64,000 nucleotides of DNA from Nevskia soli DSM 19509 (GTDB lineage: Bacteria; Pseudomonadota; Gammaproteobacteria; Nevskiales; Nevskiaceae): positions 80,781 to 144,780 of the forward strand of contig NZ_JONR01000015.1 in NCBI RefSeq assembly GCF_000711955.1, read 5' to 3'. The first letter of the stretch is position 1. Each line of letters opens with the position of its first letter. Below, piece after piece: positions 58,416-64,000 of the stretch. Below the pieces are notes generated by a model. That model was not told where the DNA came from. It searched no databases and saw only the letters and a list, made by a program, of their open reading frames with translations. Both the position numbers and the translations under genes were made by a program.

Positions 58416-60101
58416 ATGAGCGCGACCCCGGACAAGACCGACCTGCTGAACTGTCTCCAGCACTGGGAGCGCTATACCCCGGACGCGGTCTACCTGACCC
58501 AGCCCTATCCGGGCGGCAAGGTGGTGGACTACCCCTGGCGCGAGGTGGCGGACCAGTCGCGGCGCATGGCGAGCTACCTGCAAGGCCTGAACCTGCCGGC
58601 CGGCAGCAGCATCGGCCTGCTCGGCAAGAACAGCGCGCACTGGATCATGGCCGATCTGGCCATCTGGATGGCCGGCTTCGTCAGCGTGCCGCTGTATCCC
58701 ACGCTCAACGCCGAGACGGCGCGGTTCATCATGGAGCACAGCGAGGCCAGGCTGCTGTTCATCGGCAAGATGGACGGCACCACCGATACCTGGAACGACC
58801 TGCGCCACGGCCTGCCCAAGGATGTGCCGATGATCGGCCTGCCGATGTCGCCGCTCAAGGACATTCCACAGTGGGAAGAGCTGGTGAAGAAGAACCAGCC
58901 CCTGAAGGACGTGGTGCATCGCAGCGTCGACGCCCTCGCCACCATCGTCTACACCTCCGGCAGCACCGGCCGGCCCAAGGGCGTGATGCACAGCTTCCGC
59001 TCCATGACCGCCGGGCTCTACGGCGCGCAGGAGATGTGGAACGTCACGCCGGAAGAACGCATGCTGTCCTACCTGCCGCTGGCCCACGTGGCCGAGCGCG
59101 CGGTGGTGGAAAGCGCCTCGCTGTTCCACGGTTTCCGCGTCTACTTCGCCGACAAGCTCGACACCTTCCAGCAGGACCTGAAGCGGGCGCGGCCGACGCT
59201 GTTCTTCTCGGTACCGCGCCTGTGGACCAAGTTCTACCTCGCCATCAACGACAAGCTGCCGCCGCGCAAGCAGCGCCTGCTGTTCGCCCTGCCGGTGCTG
59301 TCGGGCCTCATCAAGAAGAAGATCCTGCGCGAGATGGGGCTGGACCACGTGCGCTTCGCCATCACCGGAGCCGCGCCGCTGCCGGCGGAGATCATCGGCT
59401 GGTACCGCAAGCTCGGGCTGGAACTGCTCGAGGTCTACGGCATGAGCGAGAACTTCGGCAACTCCCACGCCAACCGGCCGGGGCAGGTGCGCGTCGGCTA
59501 TGTCGGCAGCGCCTCGCCGGGCACGCAATGCCGCATCGCCGAGAACGGCGAGCTGGAAGTGAAGAGCCCGAGTCAGATGCTCGGCTATTACAAGATGCCG
59601 GAGAAGACCGCCGAGGAAGTCACGGCCGACGGCTACTTCAAGACCGGCGACCGCGGCGAGCTGGACGAACTGGGCCGCCTGCGCATCACCGGCCGCGTCA
59701 AGGAACTGTTCAAGACCAGCAAGGGCAAGTACATCGCCCCTGTGCCGATCGAGAACAAGCTCAACCATCCCAAGATCGAAGTCAGCTGCGTCACCGGCCC
59801 GACCCAGCCGCAGCCCTTCGTGCTGCTGATGCCCTCGCCGGATGCGCACAAGGATCTGCGTGAAGGCGCGGTGAGCCGCGAGACGCTGGCGCGCGAATTC
59901 ACCCTGCTGCTGGACCAGGTCAACGCCACCCTGGAAGACCACGAGAAGCTGGACTATGCCGTGGTGGTGAAGGAGCAGTGGACCATGGAGAACGGCTTCC
60001 TCACGCCGACCATGAAGATCAAGCGCAACGTCATCGAGGACCGCTACCTGCCCAGCGCGGACAGCTGGAAGAAGGCGGGCAGCAAGGTGGTTTGGGAGTA
60101 A
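58416..60101 (+). CDS. AMP-dependent acyl-CoA ligase (long-chain type)
   Basis: A 561-residue adenylate-forming ligase that activates a fatty or bulky carboxylic acid to its CoA thioester. P-loop TSGSTGRPKGVMHS near 178-191, MSYLPLAHVAERAV (about 210-225), TGAAPLPAEIIGWYRKLGLELLEVYGMSE (about 310-350), DGYFKTGDRGELDELGRLRITGRVKELFKTSKGKY (about 405-450). CTGGAGGAG precedes ATG 58416; longer upstream frame overlaps the thiolase in another phase and is not used. It feeds the beta-oxidation genes at 53140-58197. Confidence 0.95.
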   Translation: MSATPDKTDLLNCLQHWERYTPDAVYLTQPYPGGKVVDYPWREVADQSRRMASYLQGLNLPAGSSIGLLGKNSAHWIMADLAIWMAGFVSVPLYPTLNAETARFIMEHSEARLLFIGKMDGTTDTWNDLRHGLPKDVPMIGLPMSPLKDIPQWEELVKKNQPLKDVVHRSVDALATIVYTSGSTGRPKGVMHSFRSMTAGLYGAQEMWNVTPEERMLSYLPLAHVAERAVVESASLFHGFRVYFADKLDTFQQDLKRARPTLFFSVPRLWTKFYLAINDKLPPRKQRLLFALPVLSGLIKKKILREMGLDHVRFAITGAAPLPAEIIGWYRKLGLELLEVYGMSENFGNSHANRPGQVRVGYVGSASPGTQCRIAENGELEVKSPSQMLGYYKMPEKTAEEVTADGYFKTGDRGELDELGRLRITGRVKELFKTSKGKYIAPVPIENKLNHPKIEVSCVTGPTQPQPFVLLMPSPDAHKDLREGAVSRETLAREFTLLLDQVNATLEDHEKLDYAVVVKEQWTMENGFLTPTMKIKRNVIEDRYLPSADSWKKAGSKVVWE

Positions 60102-60205
60102 GCGGGCCAGTCCTGCTCGTTCCGCTGCTGGAGCAACCCTCCCAAAGCGTCATACCGGCTTTCGCCGATATGACGTTCGTTATTGATTCTCGCGGTAGAA
60201 CGCAC

Positions 60206-61465
60206 TCAGCCAAACGAGTCCGCAACGATGCTGCGATACCAGTCCTCGGCGGCCTGTGCTTCGCGTGCCGGGTTCTGAGGAGCGTCGGATGCTTCACCCG
60301 ATTCGTCTTTGATCTCGGCGATGGCGCCATCCGTGATGCCGAAACGCCCATGCATGGAGATGGCGTAACCCGGCGCAAGCAGGTTGTAGCAGACGCTGTT
60401 CAGCGACGAATCCGGCGCGGCCTGGGCATCCAGGATGGCGGCGAGCGCCAGCGCGCAACGCAGCCCCTGGCTGTGGGCGGCCGAGGCGGCCTTGGGCATG
60501 GGCCCGGCGATGCAGGCGTCGCCGATCACATGCACATCCGGTACCAGCGTCGATTCGAAGGTTTCCGGCTTCACCGGGCACCAGCCGTGGCCTGAACACA
60601 GGCCCGCATCCAGGGCCAGCATGCCGGGCGCCTGCGGCGGTATGACGTTGGCCACCGCCACCGCATGTGCGCCGCCGCTGGTATGCAGCAACATTCTCTC
60701 CGGCTCGACGCGCTGTACGGCGCCGCCTTCGGTCACCGGAATCCACTCGATCAGCCCGGGGTAGAACTGCTGCCAGGCCTCGTTGAAGCGATCCTGTTTG
60801 GGAAAATGATTGTTGGCGTCGAAGATCAGCACCTTGCCGCGCGGCTTGTGGGCCTTCAGGAAATGCGCGATCAGGCTGGCGCGCTCGTAGGGTCCGGGCG
60901 GGCAGCGGTAGGGTGCCGTCGGCACGCTGATGGCGACCACGCCGCCCGCATCCATGGCCTGCAACTGCCGGGCAAGCTGGTTGGTCTGCGCGCCGGCGAT
61001 CCAGGCGTGCGGCATGCGCTGCGCGGCCGCTTCGTCGTAGCCTTCCGGCGTGCCCCAGCGCATGCGGATGCCGGGCGCCACTACCAGGCGGTCGTAGGGG
61101 AGCGTGGCGCCATTGTCCAGGCGTACGCGGTGATGCCGCGCATCGACGGCAGCGACTCTTGCAGGCAGGTAGCGCACACCGGCGCGTTGCAATCCCTCGC
61201 GCGAGATTTGCAGGGAGGCCAGGTCTCGCAGGCCGGCGAGCACGCCGCTGCTCAGCGGGCAGCTGGTGTAAGGTGCTTCCGGATCGACCAACACTACATT
61301 GAGTTTCGGCGCCGCGCGCTTCAGGTAAAGCGCGCAACTGCTGCCGGCGAAGCCGCCGCCGGCGATGACGACACGCCCGCGCGCCTTGCCCTGCGCGTCG
61401 GCGAAAGCGGGCCAGTTGCCGAGGGCGGCAAGCGAGCCGAGTTGCAGGAAGCGCCGTCGCCGCAT
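60206..61465 (-). CDS. Flavocytochrome c sulfide dehydrogenase-like flavoprotein
   Basis: A 419-residue periplasmic flavoprotein (FCSD/SoxF family). The N-terminus MRRRRFLQLGSLAALG is a Tat-type signal. FAD motif VVIAGGGFAGSSCALYL; covalent FAD Cys candidate Cys69 in YTSCPLSSGVL; redox disulfide candidates Cys188 (YRCPPGPYE) and Cys359 (NSVCYN); GDACIAGPMPKAASAAHSQG binds FAD. It would oxidise sulfide or another sulfur-bound donor using a cytochrome. It is the last gene of the operon 63275-60206. No cytochrome subunit (FccA) is present. Confidence 0.9.
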   Translation of the reverse strand: MRRRRFLQLGSLAALGNWPAFADAQGKARGRVVIAGGGFAGSSCALYLKRAAPKLNVVLVDPEAPYTSCPLSSGVLAGLRDLASLQISREGLQRAGVRYLPARVAAVDARHHRVRLDNGATLPYDRLVVAPGIRMRWGTPEGYDEAAAQRMPHAWIAGAQTNQLARQLQAMDAGGVVAISVPTAPYRCPPGPYERASLIAHFLKAHKPRGKVLIFDANNHFPKQDRFNEAWQQFYPGLIEWIPVTEGGAVQRVEPERMLLHTSGGAHAVAVANVIPPQAPGMLALDAGLCSGHGWCPVKPETFESTLVPDVHVIGDACIAGPMPKAASAAHSQGLRCALALAAILDAQAAPDSSLNSVCYNLLAPGYAISMHGRFGITDGAIAEIKDESGEASDAPQNPAREAQAAEDWYRSIVADSFG

Positions 61466-61505
61466 GCTCAGTTACGGAGCCATGCGGCGAGGGCGGGGCG
61501 ATGCT

Positions 61506-62462
61506 TCATTCCCATTCCAGCTCCTGGTAGACGCGCGCGACGTTGTGTTTGTGGCCCTGCTCCCACAGCAACCAGTGCGGCTTTTCGCTCACGGCGACGG
61601 TATCCATGGCCTCGGGCATCGATTGTCCCTGCTTCAGGGCGGCGCGCACGCCGTCTTCCAGCGCCTGGAGATAGCGGCGCTCGGGTTGCAGTGCCGCGGC
61701 TATGTCCTTGGCAAGCGGACCATGCCCCGGTACCACGAAGTGCGGCTTGAGCGTCGCCAGCTGTGTCAGCGCCGCCAGCCAGCCCTTGATGCTGCCGTCC
61801 ACCGCAGGCAGCCGCTCGCGGAACAGCAGATCGCCGGTCCACAGCGTGCCGCTGCGTTCGTCGTAGACGGTCAGGTCGCAATCGGTGTGGGCCTTGGGCC
61901 AGGCGAGGAGCAACAGCTTGCGGCCGCCGAGGTCGAGTTTCAGCGTGTCCGTCACCAGGCGGTCGGGGCCGATCAACTGGTTGGCCGTGGCCGGTGCGTC
62001 GAGATCGGCGGCGTACTGCGTGAGGAACAGTTCGCGGCTGCGCGCCAGTGCGGCGGGCAGGGCGGCGTGGGCGACGAAGCTGGGATGCTCCTGCCGGAAC
62101 GCCGCGTTGCCGAGGATGTGGTCGACATGGACGTGTGTATTGATGACGTAGCAGACGGGGAGTTGCGTGTGCTGTCGCAGCGCCGCCAGCAGGGCGCGGC
62201 CGGTGCGCACCGAGCCGCCGGTGTCGATCACCGCGGCGCACTTGGTGCCGACGATGAAGCCGATATTGGCGATGTCTTCATGGCCCGGTGCGTCGAGTGC
62301 CAGTTGCTTGCCGAAGTGGACGAAGACGCCGGGCGCGGGCTGTTCGAGCCGAAAGGCATCCTGGGCCTTGGCGCCGAACGTCGCCAGCAGCGTGAGACAC
62401 AGCAGCCAGCGGCAGTTTGCCGCGGCGGCGACAATGCCGCCGCGCCTGCCGGAACGGGGCAC
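61506..62462 (-). CDS. Quinoprotein relay-type metallo-beta-lactamase-fold hydrolase
   Basis: A 318-residue exported metallohydrolase. Signal-like segment WLLCLTLLATFGAKA. Metal motif HxHxDH in NTHVHVDHILGN (His110, His112, Asp114, His115); further His in WPKAHTDCDL and VPGHGPL. It fits the family annotated as quinoprotein relay system zinc metallohydrolase, known to accompany SoxYZ-like carriers. Three bp separate it from the carrier gene, 40 bp from the FCSD-like gene, so they form one operon. Substrate unknown. Confidence 0.88.
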   Translation of the reverse strand: MPRSGRRGGIVAAAANCRWLLCLTLLATFGAKAQDAFRLEQPAPGVFVHFGKQLALDAPGHEDIANIGFIVGTKCAAVIDTGGSVRTGRALLAALRQHTQLPVCYVINTHVHVDHILGNAAFRQEHPSFVAHAALPAALARSRELFLTQYAADLDAPATANQLIGPDRLVTDTLKLDLGGRKLLLLAWPKAHTDCDLTVYDERSGTLWTGDLLFRERLPAVDGSIKGWLAALTQLATLKPHFVVPGHGPLAKDIAAALQPERRYLQALEDGVRAALKQGQSMPEAMDTVAVSEKPHWLLWEQGHKHNVARVYQELEWE

Positions 62463-62465
62463 GGA

Positions 62466-63275
62466 TTAAGGTGCGCCGGTGCCGGCCGCGACGTCGCCGC
62501 CGGGACCTTTCCAGACCGCGCTGAAGCGGGCCTGCCTGGAATCGACCGCTTCCACCGTCAGCGGTGCGGCTAATGGTTGACTGGAACTGATGCGCAGCAG
62601 CGGGTTCTCGCTGATCGAAATGCCGAGGTCGGCCTCCAGCAAAACACTCTTGCCAGCCTTCAGGCGGACATGGGTGATGTAGTGCGGCGGCACCGGGTCG
62701 CCGCTGACCGGGTCGATCTGGAAGCCGGAATGGTTGGGATGGCGGATGCTGACCTGCAGGGCCTTGTCGTCTGCCGATGGCCGGAAGCGCATTTCGCCGA
62801 GCGTGCCGCCCGCGGCCGCGCTGGACGGCGCCGAGCAACCGCCGGCGGCGTTGACCCACTGGCTGCGCATCTCCAGGCCGCCGTCGGTGGTTTCGGCCAC
62901 CGCGCGCACCGAGGTGAAGCGGTCCACCCGCACGCGCGTCTCTATGCCGTTGATCGGCGAGCCGGCCGGGAAGTCGATGGTCGCCACCATCGGCGCCGGG
63001 TTGTTGTCGATGATCAGCCGCAGGCTCTTGATCCTGCCTTGCGCTTCCGGGCCGAGCTTGATGTTCACCGAGGTGGCGGCCGGATCCGGCGTGCTTTCCG
63101 GTACTTCGATCTTCATGAAGGCATCGCCGGGAATGCCGATGTCGCGCTCGCCGTACAACTGCTTGCGCATGAAGTCCCAGGCGCCGGTCGGCGGCGGGCC
63201 GTCGGCTAGGACCGGGGCGGCCAGTCCCAGCGTGGATGCCCATAACAGGAACAGGATGCGGCTTGGCTTGCTCAT
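62466..63275 (-). CDS. SoxYZ-like fused carrier protein (quinoprotein dehydrogenase-associated)
   Basis: A 269-residue exported protein. Signal peptide ILFLLWASTLGLAAPVLA. N-terminal half is SoxY-like and contains AAGGCSAPSSA with Cys147 in place of the SoxY swinging-arm GGCGG. C-terminal half (HYITHVRLKAGKSVLLEADLGISISENPLLRISSSQPL) is SoxZ-like, so Y and Z are fused. SoxYZ carries sulfur intermediates on the Cys of its arm. Here the Cys is internal, which is typical of this fused family. It starts the operon with the hydrolase and FCSD-like gene. Confidence 0.88.
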   Translation of the reverse strand: MSKPSRILFLLWASTLGLAAPVLADGPPPTGAWDFMRKQLYGERDIGIPGDAFMKIEVPESTPDPAATSVNIKLGPEAQGRIKSLRLIIDNNPAPMVATIDFPAGSPINGIETRVRVDRFTSVRAVAETTDGGLEMRSQWVNAAGGCSAPSSAAAGGTLGEMRFRPSADDKALQVSIRHPNHSGFQIDPVSGDPVPPHYITHVRLKAGKSVLLEADLGISISENPLLRISSSQPLAAPLTVEAVDSRQARFSAVWKGPGGDVAAGTGAP

Positions 63276-63339
63276 CGGGCTAGCCTAGGCGCTTGGCCGG
63301 GTACCGGCAATGGTGTTTCCTTTTCGACACACAAAACAC

Positions 63340-63395
63340 CATGCGTGCCATGCGTGCCAAGGTTTTTTGTTGGCACGCATGCGGCGAGCGTGTGA
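63340..63395 (-). repeat. Dispersed hairpin repeat, copy 2
   Basis: CATGCGTGCCAA (63349-63360), 9-nt loop, TTGGCACGCATG (63370-63381). It is the inverted copy of the repeat at 35462, with matching flanking bases on both sides. Confidence 0.8.
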
Positions 63396-63621
63396 TGTAC
63401 CTGCGCATTTTGGGGTCAACAAGAAGGTACGGGATTCGGAGAGCAATACGCCGGAGACCGCTTTTGCTGTTGTTTTGGGTTTTTGACGTTGCTTTGCGCT
63501 TTTGGCGTTGTTTTTGATTTGGCTTTTGACTTTCCGCCCCGTAGTTTGCGCCGAGCATCGCAGCTCGTGGCGGCATGAGCCGGCGCGCGTGTTCGCGCCG
63601 GGCGAGGCAGGATGCCGAAGC

Positions 63622-63773
63622 GTCCACAGACAGGCCAGGGACGGCCTGTCTGTGGACCCCGCCACGAGCGAGAAGCGCAGGGGACCGGACTATCGCGCTT
63701 CTTCTTTTCGCGATAGTCCGGCGCAAACTCCGGGGCATGTTCTTTTGGTTACTTTTCTTGCGTCAAGAAAAGT
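63622..63773. repeat. Cluster of three perfect hairpins
   Basis: Three successive inverted repeats: a 15-bp stem GTCCACAGACAGGCC at 63622-63636/63643-63657; a 13-bp stem CCGGACTATCGCG at 63685-63697/63709-63721; a 10-bp stem ACTTTTCTTG at 63751-63760/63764-63773. All arms match exactly. Likely a mobile or structural intergenic element. Confidence 0.8.
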
Positions 63774-64000
63774 GACTCGCCGGAGGCGAAAACTCAGCCC
63801 AGGCGTTCAGGAGGATCCAGCACGCGCGCAAGCGCATGCAGTGAGGTTTCAGAGTTACGAGGCCAGATCCTTCGCTGCGCTTGTATGGTCCATTCAGCGT
63901 TTCTGCGAAAGTAGAAGCGCTGGGGTGGAGGGACATCGCTGCGCATCTGGCCTGGACAAGAGGCACAGACTTCCTGAGACATCCCCCGCCCGCATTTGAG

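Larger units (their letters stand above)
63276..64000. other. Non-coding right end with repeats and hairpins
   Basis: A 725-bp region without a convincing gene. It holds the dispersed repeat copy 2 (63340-63395), T-rich imperfect repeats at 63450-63530, and three perfect hairpins (63622-63773). The open frames here include the phrase HVLLVTFLASRKVTRRRRK from a repeat commonly mistaken for genes. From 63780 on I see only a piece of the CCAGATCCTTCGCTGCGCTT type repeat (63865). Confidence 0.6.

Noticed and set aside
63502..63999. Frame with HVLLVTFLASRKVTRRRRK at the right end
   Set aside because: This phrase is produced by a common intergenic repeat with hairpins; no ribosome site or domain supports a gene.
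1..64000. tRNA, rRNA and CRISPR arrays
   Set aside because: I looked for clover-leaf type conserved arms, rRNA signatures and regularly spaced repeats and did not find any; short tRNAs could still be missed by eye.

Overview
The window is high-GC DNA (roughly two-thirds G+C by eye) with short intergenic gaps, Shine-Dalgarno starts and gammaproteobacterial gene types: type II secretion secretin, DUF2058, SWIB/histone-H1-like protein, WS/DGAT wax ester synthase, MFE-2/SCPx-type beta-oxidation. This combination suggests a lipid-, hydrocarbon- or steroid-degrading gammaproteobacterium of the Nevskiales/Solimonadaceae type. That placement is inference from gene content. I saw no rRNA, tRNA, CRISPR array, transposase or integrase.

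Layout. 0-6 kb: a truncated exported protein, a wax ester synthase, and a + operon of ketosteroid-dehydrogenase-like flavoprotein, nitronate-monooxygenase-like protein and hydroxychromene-isomerase-like protein. 6-11 kb: lipoproteins, PlsC-type acyltransferase, SWIB protein, methyltransferase. 10.8-23.3 kb: an envelope/secretion block with GspD, NHL-repeat and Ig-like lipoproteins, an S53 protease with a GlyGly-CTERM-like tail, a DUF4394 lipoprotein, and a CpxR/CpxA-like two-component system. Six promoters here share one architecture, GTAAA-N6-GTAAA followed at fixed distance by a -10 element. One of them lies upstream of the two-component genes, so I read the block as a local autoregulated regulon. 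20.7-32.1 kb: LysR/SDR pair, two AraC regulators, an AhpD-like protein, a YdeP-type molybdopterin oxidoreductase and a single-chain biotin-dependent acyl-CoA carboxylase. 32.1-35.2 kb: a lower-GC island of seven small minus-strand genes, including a C39-like peptidase and a DUF4259 protein. 35.6-38.7 kb: AlkB, a second 2OG-Fe(II) oxygenase, an Ada-type zinc protein, DUF2058, FMN reductase. 38.7-44.1 kb: a PAS-PAS-PAS-GGDEF-EAL protein and a ceramidase-like lipoprotein.

44.2-53 kb: a minus-strand redox operon (TlpA-like, DUF4266, DUF3570, ApbE) and, 3 kb away, a divergent pair of a TetR regulator and a three-haem cytochrome c lipoprotein. Three near-identical 20-bp sites lie before the redox operon and in the TetR/cytochrome gap, so one TetR probably controls both as an extracytoplasmic electron-transfer system. 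Between them sit an HxlR regulator with its operator, an atypical SDR and a second DsbA-fold isomerase.

53-60 kb: a + strand beta-oxidation cluster of acyl-CoA dehydrogenase, MFE-2-like fusion with two SCP2 domains, SCPx-type thiolase and acyl-CoA ligase, suited to bulky acyl chains such as sterol side chains. 60-63.3 kb: a minus operon of SoxYZ-like carrier, metallo-beta-lactamase-fold relay protein and flavocytochrome-c sulfide-dehydrogenase-like flavoprotein. The right end (63.3-64 kb) is non-coding and holds strong hairpins, including a dispersed repeat also present near 35.5 kb.
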